From contig JAUXMV010000099.1 of NCBI GenBank assembly GCA_030683155.1, positions 46,624 through 110,623 on the forward strand: 64,000 nt of DNA. Direction: 5' to 3'. Position 1 is the first letter of the stretch. Each line of letters begins with the position of its first letter. Below the pieces are notes generated by a model. That model searched no databases. It was not told the DNA's origin and saw only the letters and a list, made by a program, of their open reading frames with translations. This DNA is from Bacteroidales bacterium (GTDB lineage: Bacteria > Bacteroidota > Bacteroidia > Bacteroidales > F082). A program made the position numbers and the translations under genes. This document shows positions 16,892 through 25,158 of the stretch, piece after piece.

Positions 16892-19402
16892 ATGAAGATA
16901 TTAACAACTAAGCTTACCCAAAGCAGAATGAGTAGAAAAGAAAAACCGATCAGGCAAACGACAAAAGATCATGAAAAACCGAGAATAGAAAAGAGAAAAG
17001 GGCCTGAAAGAAATACAGATAGCATTCCTTTTGTACGGCTATCAGAATTGCCTTTCATTCTCATTATTCTGGCGTATATTTTTATAGTAACATTCACGCC
17101 TAACTGGATGGCCCTCGACACCAATGCACCAAAGTTTCTGACCCTTTCTCTGGTAAATATTGTTGCATTTATTGTAATATTTTTTGATAAAAGCGTTCGA
17201 AACAACCCTAGTTCGAGCATGCGATTCTTTACTACGGATATTGGTTTAGCATATTCCGGATTTTTAGTTTTATCGTTAATCTCTTTCTCGCAGGCGATCA
17301 ATCTTCGGGAGTCAATTTTACAATTTGCTAAACTTTTTTCTGTTTTTTCAGCCACGTTTCTTGTTTCAGTTATTCTAACGCAAAATATGCGTTTAGTGAA
17401 ACTGATAGTGATTGTGATGACCGGATTATTAATTTTTGATGCTGTTTCTGTTTTTTACAATATAAATTTATTCATAGAAGGAAGAATAGATGGTGGAATC
17501 GGAAACATCAAAACTATTTATTCCAATAAAAATATTTTGGCTTCGTCTATTTTTGTTAAGCTGCCATTTGCTTTGTGGTTACTAAACTTTGAAAAAGGAT
17601 GGTTACGGCGGATTGGTTGGGTCGCTATTACAACAGGTATTTTGGCTACCTTCTTTATGGCAACCCGTGCCTTCTATTTGGGATTACTGGTTTTGTCACT
17701 CTCTTTTCTTGTCTACCTCATCATTAATTATTTCCGGAAAAGAGAGGGCCTAATGTTAAAATTAGGAGTATCATATATTGGAGCTATTGTTCTAGCCTAT
17801 ATAATTTTTACATTTGTTCAACAAAACCTATATCCTAAGACAACCGATCGGCTTACGCAGGGTATTGCAGCACAGGTAGCTTCTGTTAGTGAATTTGATA
17901 CTTCTACAGGATTGAGAATCAGTGCATGGAAATGGTCTTTAGCTTTAATCAAAGATAACCCTCTATTAGGCGTCGGAAGTGGCAACTGGAAAATTTCTAT
18001 CTTAAAACATGAAAATCAAGTAAATACCGGTTTTATTTATCTTTATAAGGCGCACAATGACTTTCTTGAGAATGCAGCAGAGACCGGAATTTTAGGTGGC
18101 ATTCTATTTCTATCTATTTTTCTTTTTGCAGGCTGGAACTTCATAAGGCTATACAGGTTGAATCGCAAAGATTCAGACCGCTTAATTAACCTCGCATTTT
18201 TAGCCGCAACAGGCCTTGCATTTTATGCAGTAGATGCGTTTTTTAATTTTCCTGCTGACAGACCTGAAATTCTAATCCTTTTTATTTTCTTTGTAGCAAT
18301 TGGTATTTCATCGGCCATTAATCAAAATGAGCAAACGAAAATAGCTGACACCCCAGAATTAATAGAAAAGAGCAAAAGGAGTCCATCTTCACTCAAAATT
18401 CATCCCCGGATTTTGCATGCAATTTATGCTACTTTTATTATAGTATTTGTAAGCATATCCGTCATCTTTAAAATGAATTTTGAGTCGAGTAAATTGCAGC
18501 GAATAGTATATCAGGAAATTATGGCAGGTACTTTGCGTGAGTCATCCTCACGATTTGTTGGTAAGTTCCCCACCATTCCCAATATAAGTATATGGGGAGA
18601 ATCAATCGCTGCAATAAGTGCTCGTTATTTACTGGAGGAAAAAAAAGCAGATGAAACAATTGATTTGCTTATGAATGATCACAGTAATCCATTTGATGCC
18701 CGGAGGGAGTTTTTTATAGCATTGGCCTATAGTGTTAAAGGAGAGCCTGATAGTGTTTTATTATATTCCAGACAGGCTTATGAGCTCAAACCTAATTACT
18801 ACCGCAATCTTCATATGTTATTATCAATTATGGATGAAAAAAAACAAGATAGTGTAATTCCTAAATTTATAGACCCGTTTCTTGAAAAACATAAGACTGA
18901 GGTTAACGCATGGCTCTTTGGCACCGGTTTTTATAGTCGGGTAAATGATTTAGATAAAGCATATACCTTGATTCAAGAGGCAAGAGAATACCTGCCATAT
19001 GATAGTTTAATAAAACAACAGGAACGTTATTTATATCACAAAAAATTTATTGAGCCCCATGCTGATCACTTCAATAAAGCCATGGAAATCTTCAATAGCG
19101 GCAATCACAGGGCGGCAGTTGCTGCATTTAATGCGTACATTGAAAAAGTGCCTCTTGACCTTAATGCTTTCAGGATGCGTGCATTCTCATTGTATCAACT
19201 CAAAGAATTCGACTCATGTATCGAAGGTATTAATGAATATCTTAGCAAAGCAGAACCTGATGGCCAGCTATTGAACCTGCGTGGCATTTCATACTCAGGC
19301 CTTGGCGAGTATGAAAAGGCATGTGGTGATTATGAAGCATCCATGAAGTTAGGGGATCCAAATGGAAGAACTAATTTCAATCAGTTTTGCAGAAACAATT
19401 GA
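16892..19402 (+). CDS. O-antigen-ligase-like polymerase/ligase with C-terminal TPRs
   Basis: An 836-residue inner-membrane protein. About a dozen hydrophobic helices occupy residues 50-470 and contain the Wzy_C/WaaL-type periplasmic loop (DNPLLGVGSGNWKI ... YKAHNDFLENAAETGILG, with the typical His). After a last helix near 515, the remaining 300 residues form TPR-like helical repeats (LNLRGISYSGLGEYEKACGDY). Such proteins ligate or polymerise lipid-linked glycans. It is the only rightward gene at this end of the locus and is divergent from the FlaA1-like gene. A Met at 16928 is an alternative start. Confidence 0.85.
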   Translation: MKILTTKLTQSRMSRKEKPIRQTTKDHEKPRIEKRKGPERNTDSIPFVRLSELPFILIILAYIFIVTFTPNWMALDTNAPKFLTLSLVNIVAFIVIFFDKSVRNNPSSSMRFFTTDIGLAYSGFLVLSLISFSQAINLRESILQFAKLFSVFSATFLVSVILTQNMRLVKLIVIVMTGLLIFDAVSVFYNINLFIEGRIDGGIGNIKTIYSNKNILASSIFVKLPFALWLLNFEKGWLRRIGWVAITTGILATFFMATRAFYLGLLVLSLSFLVYLIINYFRKREGLMLKLGVSYIGAIVLAYIIFTFVQQNLYPKTTDRLTQGIAAQVASVSEFDTSTGLRISAWKWSLALIKDNPLLGVGSGNWKISILKHENQVNTGFIYLYKAHNDFLENAAETGILGGILFLSIFLFAGWNFIRLYRLNRKDSDRLINLAFLAATGLAFYAVDAFFNFPADRPEILILFIFFVAIGISSAINQNEQTKIADTPELIEKSKRSPSSLKIHPRILHAIYATFIIVFVSISVIFKMNFESSKLQRIVYQEIMAGTLRESSSRFVGKFPTIPNISIWGESIAAISARYLLEEKKADETIDLLMNDHSNPFDARREFFIALAYSVKGEPDSVLLYSRQAYELKPNYYRNLHMLLSIMDEKKQDSVIPKFIDPFLEKHKTEVNAWLFGTGFYSRVNDLDKAYTLIQEAREYLPYDSLIKQQERYLYHKKFIEPHADHFNKAMEIFNSGNHRAAVAAFNAYIEKVPLDLNAFRMRAFSLYQLKEFDSCIEGINEYLSKAEPDGQLLNLRGISYSGLGEYEKACGDYEASMKLGDPNGRTNFNQFCRNN

Positions 19403-19449
19403 TAAAAGGGGAATATAAAAAAGGAGTATTAACCGGTTTCAATAAAAAA

Positions 19450-20448
19450 TCAGGAGGGTTGGACAATTCGGCTTCTTGCTATTACATAAAGTGAGATTAA
19501 TACAGAATTAATAATTATAAATACCGGCAGGTTAAGTAATTCTGTAAAATAGAGGAAGATTGTTAGGAGATTTATGAACAACTGCAACAGCGCATAAAGT
19601 GCAGATACTTTTAGATGAGGCCATCTTTTCTCATTGGCGAGCAATTGATATAAGTGAAGACGGTGTGGCTTCAGAATATTTTCATTTCGCATGATGCGAA
19701 TCAGAATAGTTATTGTTGCATCAATACCGTAGACTGCAAAAAACAGTATCCAGTATGCTTGTTTTGTAGCAATCATAAGACTGATCATCATCCAGGATTG
19801 CAAAAAAGCCATGCTGATGCTGCCAACGTCTCCAGCAAAAGTTACAGCGCGCTTTCTTACATTAAAAACAGCAAATATCATTACGCTGATAAACAGTATC
19901 CCCACCAGGCCTGAAGGGAGAAAAGATTCCCATTTTTCCGGAAAAGAATTTTTGAAAATCGGCGATAGCAATTCTTTTGCGTTGTTAAGCAAACTAAAAC
20001 TACCCAGTAAAGTCAGACTGTAAAAGGCAGTGATGCCATTGATACCATCCATAAAGTTGAATGCATTGATCCAACCAACGGTGAGTATTAAAGCAGCTGC
20101 AATCCAATACCAATAAATTACGGGAAGAATCCCGTTAAACAGTAAAGCAATTGCAATAAAATGAAATATAATCCTGATGGTGTATGGTAAACTCTTAACA
20201 TCATCAACGAAACTTATGATGCTGATGATTAATAGGCCGGTAACAGCCAACGGCTCTTTCCAACCACTTAAAATAAACCATAAAACTACTGCTATCGGAA
20301 AAATAATCCCCCCTCCGCGAATTGTGGGTTGGTTATGAGAACTACGGTTTACAGGGTAATCTACAACATCAAAGTGCTTTGCAACTTTAAAGTAGATCAA
20401 CATTGAAACAAGCAAAACAAGCGAATAAATAATTAAGTTTACAACCAT
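19450..20448 (-). CDS. WecA/WbpL-like polyprenyl-phosphate sugar-1-phosphate transferase
   Basis: A 332-residue multi-pass protein of the MraY/WecA family, which starts glycan assembly by placing a HexNAc-1-phosphate on undecaprenyl phosphate. Signatures: NRSSHNQPTIRGGG after helix 1, NAFNFMDGINGI, FAGDVGS and the late HRLHLYQLL loop. The start at 20448 (MVVNLIIYSL) is preferred over 20508 because it leaves one base after the epimerase stop, whereas the longer form would overlap that gene by 59 bases. With the preceding epimerase it matches the WbpL position in wbj-type clusters. Confidence 0.9.
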   Translation of the reverse strand: MVVNLIIYSLVLLVSMLIYFKVAKHFDVVDYPVNRSSHNQPTIRGGGIIFPIAVVLWFILSGWKEPLAVTGLLIISIISFVDDVKSLPYTIRIIFHFIAIALLFNGILPVIYWYWIAAALILTVGWINAFNFMDGINGITAFYSLTLLGSFSLLNNAKELLSPIFKNSFPEKWESFLPSGLVGILFISVMIFAVFNVRKRAVTFAGDVGSISMAFLQSWMMISLMIATKQAYWILFFAVYGIDATITILIRIMRNENILKPHRLHLYQLLANEKRWPHLKVSALYALLQLFINLLTIFLYFTELLNLPVFIIINSVLISLYVIARSRIVQPS

Positions 20449-20449
20449 G

Positions 20450-21478
20450 CTAAAAACTCTTAAAAGTTTTAATGAGGCCATCATACGCATCAATTGGCAA
20501 TGAATCAATAGCGAGTGCCTTTTTGATTTTCATATTTGAAACCACATATGTTTCGGTTAGTTTCTTCATACGCTCACTATTTATAGGTAAATGCAGCCAA
20601 TCGCCCAAAGTAGAAACTGAGTGAACAATAGAAGAAGGGATCTTCCAAATTCGTGTTTTTTTACCCATCACTTCCGACATCAGCTTAATCAGTTCATTGG
20701 TTGAAATTGGCTGATCATCAGCAATTTGGTAAATGCCTGAAGGAATATCCTTGGATATCAACTCTTTTAATATAAAGATTACGTTATCAATAGAAGCGAA
20801 GGAACGCTTGTTGTCAAATGCTCCCAGAGGCCAGGGGATTCCCTGTTTTACAAAATGATATAATAAGTTCAGGTTTCCTTTATTACCAGGGCCATGAATC
20901 ATACAAGGGCGCAAAATGTATACCTGTTTGCCTTTAGCCTCATACTCGTGCCGCTTACTCAAAATAAATTCTTCAGCTTTCATTTTGGAATGTCCGTATG
21001 GTCCAATAGGTTGCGGCACCACGTCTTCGGTAAGAAACTCACCCTTCACTGTATCGGCTGCGGCCTTAACTGAACTAAAAAAAAAGAACTTCCGTGCTTC
21101 TGACTGCAAAAAATGATCAAAAATTTTTTGGGTAAGCCCCAGATTGATTTCAAAATAGGATTGTGCCGAGGAGGTTTTGGGTCCCGAATCGTTCCTCTCG
21201 GGATTAATTCCACCAACGTCATACAGTTCGCTGCGCTTCTGCATGCCGGGTGTCATTGAATTTTTGGTATCATGGGCTTTGCCGGCAAGGTGGATGATGG
21301 CGTCCAATGGTTCCCCCGAAAGTTTGTCTAATTCTGCCCAGGTGTTAAATGCAGTGTAACAATGGGTAGGCGGCTTGCTGATGTCGAGTGCTGTTAAGCG
21401 GTGTTTTCCTGTGGCTGACAGTGCATTAGAAAGGTTGGTGCCAACGAAACCGAATGCTCCTGTGATAAGGATGTTCAT
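20450..21478 (-). CDS. NAD-dependent epimerase/dehydratase with 32-residue in-frame insert
   Basis: A 342-residue extended short-chain dehydrogenase (WbjF/WbpV-like). It has TGAFGFVG at the N-terminus, HLAGKAHD at about 63-70, and a downstream YGHSKMKAE matching YxxxK. Between HDTKN and QSYFEINLGL, where the family usually runs on directly, residues 74-105 form an extra segment encoded by exactly 96 bases (21164-21259). The same segment, 97% identical in DNA, occurs at 23604 in a second, truncated epimerase. An upstream in-frame codon at 21544 lies in a repeat and is rejected. It is likely still folded because the insert falls in a loop. Confidence 0.85.
   Translation of the reverse strand: MNILITGAFGFVGTNLSNALSATGKHRLTALDISKPPTHCYTAFNTWAELDKLSGEPLDAIIHLAGKAHDTKNSMTPGMQKRSELYDVGGINPERNDSGPKTSSAQSYFEINLGLTQKIFDHFLQSEARKFFFFSSVKAAADTVKGEFLTEDVVPQPIGPYGHSKMKAEEFILSKRHEYEAKGKQVYILRPCMIHGPGNKGNLNLLYHFVKQGIPWPLGAFDNKRSFASIDNVIFILKELISKDIPSGIYQIADDQPISTNELIKLMSEVMGKKTRIWKIPSSIVHSVSTLGDWLHLPINSERMKKLTETYVVSNMKIKKALAIDSLPIDAYDGLIKTFKSF
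21164..21300. repeat. 137-bp direct repeat, copy 1
   Basis: Identical to 23604-23740 except for four positions. It covers the 96-base insert plus 41 bases coding for the conserved IIHLAGKAHDTKN. It lies inside the intact epimerase gene. Internal hairpin: CCCGA (21183-21187) pairs with TCGGG. Confidence 0.9.
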
Positions 21479-21482
21479 AAAT

Positions 21483-21525
21483 TGGTCTTTGGGGTTTGGT
21501 CTTTGGGGTTTGGTCTTTGGGATTT
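21483..21525. repeat. Short tandem repeat (7/14-mer) left of IVP cassette 1
   Basis: Alternating heptamers GGTCTTT and GGGGTTT, just upstream of the epimerase start. A shorter version of the same unit lies on the far side of the four-helix-bundle gene (21912-21935). Confidence 0.85.
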
Positions 21526-21540
21526 GTGCATGACTATTAG

Positions 21541-21914
21541 CCAAAGATCATTTATTCCAGAATTTTTTTACGGAGCTGATTGGTTTGTTTTTGGATGCTA
21601 TTGAGTTCTTCGATTAGTTTTTGCAGGGTTTCGTTATTAAGGTAGTCGATATTATGTGCGATGGTTAGCTGGGTTTCGAGTTCGAAGGCGGAGCCCAATG
21701 CTATGTCCAGAAAGCGAGCAAAATCGATCGCAGTTCTGCGGGATGATCCTTCTGCGATATTAGATGGGATGGAGACTGCTGCGCGTTGCAACTGGCTGCA
21801 TAGGCCGTACTTTTCTTTTATGGGGAAACTTTCTGTGATTTGGTATATTTCAGTAGCGAAAGCGATGGCTTGGTTGTAGACGTTGAGGGTACGGAAGTTG
21901 CGCATGATCTTTGG
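21541..21914. mobile_element. IVP cassette 1, bounded by 11-bp inverted repeats
   Basis: CCAAAGATCAT (21541-21551) and its exact reverse complement ATGATCTTTGG (21904-21914) enclose the four-helix-bundle gene and nothing else. The right repeat overlaps the start codon and the left one touches the stop codon. The outer flanks continue as the TTTGG-type tandem repeat. No transposase is present, so movement by the cassette itself is inference. Confidence 0.55.
21552..21905 (-). CDS. Four-helix-bundle protein (IVP/S23 family), copy 1
   Basis: A 117-residue protein of the family first seen in 23S rRNA intervening sequences, and structurally akin to Avd of diversity-generating retroelements. Signature segments: YGLCSQLQRAAVSIPSNIAEG and the following SSRR, then three long helices. 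Function is unknown; the family forms basic pentameric bundles and some members bind nucleic acid. Start and stop codons lie in or beside 11-base inverted repeats. A paralogue sits at 42835-43197 in a similar setting. Confidence 0.9.
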   Translation of the reverse strand: MRNFRTLNVYNQAIAFATEIYQITESFPIKEKYGLCSQLQRAAVSIPSNIAEGSSRRTAIDFARFLDIALGSAFELETQLTIAHNIDYLNNETLQKLIEELNSIQKQTNQLRKKILE

Positions 21915-21935
21915 TCTTTGGGGGTTGGTCTTTTC
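21912..21935. repeat. Short tandem repeat right of IVP cassette 1
   Basis: TGGTCTTTGGGGGTTGGTC is the same heptamer unit as the array on the other side of the cassette. Confidence 0.7.
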
Positions 21936-22878
21936 ACATCATAGGAAGGTACTTCGAGATTCCTTCAATAACCTTATCAAAATCAGGTTGGCCCTGGTAA
22001 TATAGAGAAGATGTAGCATAATATCTTTCCCTAAAAATCGACCTTGTTTCGCCTGAAGAGAGCAAAAATGCCTCATTGTGTTGTATCTCTGTTGATTTAT
22101 CGATTTTCGGAAGTCGCTTGTCTTTATGTGTCAGATATTCATCAGTTCCAAGAAATTCCTGAACTGCTTTTTCCTTTAACAGACAATACACATCATAGTA
22201 TTGACGCATATAGTTTTTGCGTTCTTTGCCATCAGCCATTTCCTGCCTGAATTTGGTAACAATGGTTTGCAGTTTCTCCACAAAAGTATAGCGCATGTCG
22301 TAACAGGGAATTTCTTTGGCTGCATTGTCAATAAAAGGAATGCTGCTTGTTGCCTTTGCCTTGTCCAATGCCCATGAACTTATATCCGCTGGCTTGTTTG
22401 GTGTAACCTGATCAAAACCTGCTTCAAGCAGAATACCCGGCTTCAAATCTTCAACGATATCTGTGACCGGATTGTAATAGAGTCTTATTCCTCCGCTCAT
22501 GCCATTTGGGCTATCAAATTCATGGTCTCTTTCAACCTTCACAATGCCATCTATCTCAAGATTGTTAGCAAGCCAGTCGTAAAAATTGAACCTTGACTTT
22601 ACAGCATTAGCTTTTGTTCCTGTCTCATTTACCTTTAATTCAACCGGTGGATTTATGCGGATATCAATATCTTCAGAGAAGCGATTTATGATGCCAAATC
22701 CCTTTGAGAGAGAAGTGCCACCTTTAAGTTCAAAGGATAATCCTGCGTTTTTTAATCCAAACAGCACTTGCATGATCCAGTAATCTTTCTCTAGCAAACC
22801 AGGAACTATGCCTTTCTCTGCTTCAAGAATCAACAGCAGATCTTTGAAACTTTTATGGTTGTGCAGGAAATCAGCCAT
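21934..22878 (-). CDS. AbiEii/AbiGii-type nucleotidyltransferase toxin
   Basis: A 314-residue DNA polymerase-beta-like nucleotidyltransferase, the toxin half of type IV AbiE toxin-antitoxin/phage-defence systems. The catalytic region ELKGGTSLSKGF followed by FSEDIDIRI shows the GGT/S-S and DxD motifs, and a leading EKDYW is typical. Related toxins transfer nucleotides to tRNA ends. It overlaps the antitoxin gene by eight bases, which implies translational coupling. The pair lies inside an island flanked by 137-bp direct repeats. Confidence 0.9.
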   Translation of the reverse strand: MADFLHNHKSFKDLLLILEAEKGIVPGLLEKDYWIMQVLFGLKNAGLSFELKGGTSLSKGFGIINRFSEDIDIRINPPVELKVNETGTKANAVKSRFNFYDWLANNLEIDGIVKVERDHEFDSPNGMSGGIRLYYNPVTDIVEDLKPGILLEAGFDQVTPNKPADISSWALDKAKATSSIPFIDNAAKEIPCYDMRYTFVEKLQTIVTKFRQEMADGKERKNYMRQYYDVYCLLKEKAVQEFLGTDEYLTHKDKRLPKIDKSTEIQHNEAFLLSSGETRSIFRERYYATSSLYYQGQPDFDKVIEGISKYLPMM

Positions 22879-23461
22879 TTGAAGAAGGTTTGTTCAGCAG
22901 GGGGGCAAAGAATTTTCTTGCTTTTATGCTGCCGTATCTATCCACAACTTTGCCTAGTTTGCCAGTATTCATCTCTGCTGCTTTTCGCTTCACATTCTGC
23001 AGCAGGGCATTTTCATCTTCAGCCAGGGATTTCAGGTTTGAAACAAGGTCAACCAAAAGAAATTCCTTTGTAAGTATGGATGGGAAGACCTGCTTTCGGT
23101 GAAAGCGGAATTTCAAGCCTCCTAGCTCAAAAAGACCATGCCGCTTATGATTATAAACCACCCGATCATTGTATAGCTGAGTGGTTCCTATACCAAGCAT
23201 GTTATACATATTAGGAGAAAGGATCAAAAAGCGGTTGTCCTTTAAAAAGGACTTAACCAGCGTTTTATCATCAGGGGGCGGTACGCCGAAATCTGTGGCT
23301 CGGGGTACATAATAAACCCCCTGTGACACTTTTGTAAGCGAACCATCGCTGATAAGCGCTGCCAAATGCCTGTCGGGCGCGGTGGTGTATTGCAACAGGT
23401 CGGCCCTGCGATATACCTTCCCGGCTTTTAAATGCTTTCTGAGTGTTTTCAAACTATCCAT
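22871..23461 (-). CDS. AbiEi-like antitoxin (DUF6088 type)
   Basis: A 196-residue partner of the AbiEii toxin. The N-terminal 60 residues look like a winged helix (KVYRRADLLQYTT...LAALISDGSLTKVSQGVYYVP), and the rest matches the antitoxin domain. The start at 23461 (MDSLKTLRK) is chosen because a -7 promoter element lies 11 bases upstream and the longer reading frame to 23527 would include the promoter and an operator-like palindrome. AbiEi proteins repress their own operon, which fits this layout. Confidence 0.82.
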   Translation of the reverse strand: MDSLKTLRKHLKAGKVYRRADLLQYTTAPDRHLAALISDGSLTKVSQGVYYVPRATDFGVPPPDDKTLVKSFLKDNRFLILSPNMYNMLGIGTTQLYNDRVVYNHKRHGLFELGGLKFRFHRKQVFPSILTKEFLLVDLVSNLKSLAEDENALLQNVKRKAAEMNTGKLGKVVDRYGSIKARKFFAPLLNKPSSNG

Positions 23462-23472
23462 GCTTTTTTTTG

Positions 23473-23480
23473 CAAAGGTA
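23473..23480 (-). promoter_or_regulatory. -7 promoter element for the abiE operon
   Basis: TACCTTTG on the minus strand is a full match to TAnnTTTG, 11 bases before the antitoxin start. Confidence 0.5.
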
Positions 23481-23498
23481 GTATAAAATTTAATATTT

Positions 23499-23525
23499 GC
23501 ATGAAATATTATTAATAATTCATGC
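23499..23525. promoter_or_regulatory. Inverted repeat, probable antitoxin operator
   Basis: GCATGAA and TTCATGC are perfect inverted arms separated by 13 bases, directly upstream of the abiE -7 element. AbiEi antitoxins bind inverted repeats at their own promoters, so this is the natural candidate site. Confidence 0.5.
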
Positions 23526-23600
23526 ATTTCTGTTTATTTACAATCTATATATTAGCACATTACAATGTTTGGATTAGTTAATCGATATAAATAAATAGAA

Positions 23601-23906
23601 TTATGCCGAGGAGGTTTTCGGCCCCGAATCGTTCCTCTCGGGATTAATTCCACCAACGTCATACAGTTCGCTGCGCTTCTGCATGCAGGGTGTCATTGAA
23701 TTTTTGGTATCGTGGGCTTTGCCGGCAAGGTGGATGATGGTGTTTACAGGAGGTATATCCTGCAAGGCATCCCAATTATAGGTTTTGACAATTCCGATGG
23801 TTTGTGGGAAAGCAATGTCCTCCCCAAATAAAGTATGATGGCTTTGCAGCGCCTTTCCCAAATTGCTGCCCACAAAGCCGTGGATGCCTGTGATAAGTAT
23901 TTTCAT
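23601..23906 (-). pseudogene. Truncated epimerase 5' end (stops at the repeat edge)
   Basis: A 101-residue N-terminal fragment of the same enzyme family as the epimerase at 20450: TGIHGFVGSNL, then IIHLAGKAHDTKN, then the 32-residue insert ending TSSA and a TAA stop. The stop lies exactly where the 137-bp repeat ends. The first 60 residues differ clearly from the other copy, so this is a second allele and not a simple duplication. It lies one base downstream of the WbuB-like gene. Joining it to the C-terminal part at 21163 would give a full enzyme. Confidence 0.8.
23604..23740. repeat. 137-bp direct repeat, copy 2
   Basis: Matches 21164-21300 at 133 of 137 positions, in the same orientation and 2440 bases away. 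Everything between the two copies (epimerase N-terminus A, IVP cassette 1 and the abiE pair) would be lost by recombination between them. Confidence 0.9.
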
Positions 23907-23907
23907 G

Positions 23908-25158
23908 TCATTGCAAAAGACTATCTACTAAATCTATATAACGGTTTGTAATAACTTCTTTGGAATAATTTGATGACAAATATTCATATCCATTAAGGCC
24001 CATCTGCGTAAGTTCCTCTTTTGTAGTTCTTTTGATAATTCCAGCCATTTCTGCAGCCTTTTTCTCAAGGTTTTTTTCTGTAATTAAATAGGAGCAGTTT
24101 TTCCCTTTTAAGAAATTAACAATTGGGGTGTTCTCTCCTGAACAAACCATAATTGGTTTTGCACATGCCATAATTGTATAGGTTTTGGAAGGGAAGCCAT
24201 GTCCTTCAGTTTCTGGGGCCATAAAAATGAATTGCAAATCCGAGAATGCTATTAGAGAAGGCATTAAGTCCCTTGGCTGGTATGGGATAAGATGCAATTT
24301 TGATAAGTTTTTCAATTTTTTTTCATATTCAAGGAACCCTCTCTTCGCCCCTTCTCCAACCACGAAAAATTCAACAGACTCTTCTTTAAGCTCATTAGCC
24401 AGCTCGATCAAGGTCATCCAATCCTGAGCATGACCTATGTTGCCAGCATACATCAATTTTAATGTATCCGTTTCCTGGAATAAAAAAGGGTCAATATTAA
24501 GCTTACTTTTGGTTAAAGGATGATAAATTTCTGTATCGACAAAGTTGGGAATTATATGCAGTTTATTCTTTTCCTTAAAACGAGATACGATTGTATCGTA
24601 GAAAACCTGATCAATTGTAGTTATTGCATCAGAATGATTATAAACAAAACGCTCCAACCATTTAAGCAGCGTAATGATAAACTTAGATCTCAACCCTCCT
24701 TCCTTGATCAGTAAATCAGGATAAATTTCCTGAACATTATAAATTACTTTTGCACTCTTAAATTTAGCGATGAGAATATTTAAGAACCCAATAGTAAGTG
24801 GAGGGGAAGGAGATAAAATTAACCTAATATTCTTTTCAGAAAGGGCAAGAATCAGAGAAATAATATGCCAATTAATAAATCCAAGTAATCTTAAGCCAGT
24901 ACTTTTATATTTCTTTTGATAAACATGTTTTACTTTAATCCCTTTATAATAACTTTCATAATATAATCCAAATGCCCTCCTTTTAAGAGGCTGCTTTATA
25001 ATTTCAGAATTTACGATATTATAATGAGGAGTAGTTGTAAGTACAGTAACATCGAATCCGCTTTCTTTAAGTTTTAATGCAATGTCATTGTACAAATAAG
25101 CCGTCGAAACTCCATCCGGGCTAAAAACAATACTATGTATCAAAATTTTCTTACTCAC
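23908..25158 (-). CDS. Family 4 glycosyltransferase (WbuB-like, probable FucNAc transferase)
   Basis: A 416-residue GT-B transferase with the N-terminal HSIVFSPDGVSTAYLY, the linker LMYAGNIGHAQDW, and the nucleotide-binding end (APETEGHGFPSKTYTIMACAKPI). WbuB/WbjE proteins add L-FucNAc from UDP-L-FucNAc in E. coli and Pseudomonas O-antigen synthesis. The position directly after capE-capF-wecB, overlapping wecB by eight bases, supports that role. Donor assignment is by context only. Confidence 0.82.
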   Translation of the reverse strand: MSKKILIHSIVFSPDGVSTAYLYNDIALKLKESGFDVTVLTTTPHYNIVNSEIIKQPLKRRAFGLYYESYYKGIKVKHVYQKKYKSTGLRLLGFINWHIISLILALSEKNIRLILSPSPPLTIGFLNILIAKFKSAKVIYNVQEIYPDLLIKEGGLRSKFIITLLKWLERFVYNHSDAITTIDQVFYDTIVSRFKEKNKLHIIPNFVDTEIYHPLTKSKLNIDPFLFQETDTLKLMYAGNIGHAQDWMTLIELANELKEESVEFFVVGEGAKRGFLEYEKKLKNLSKLHLIPYQPRDLMPSLIAFSDLQFIFMAPETEGHGFPSKTYTIMACAKPIMVCSGENTPIVNFLKGKNCSYLITEKNLEKKAAEMAGIIKRTTKEELTQMGLNGYEYLSSNYSKEVITNRYIDLVDSLLQ

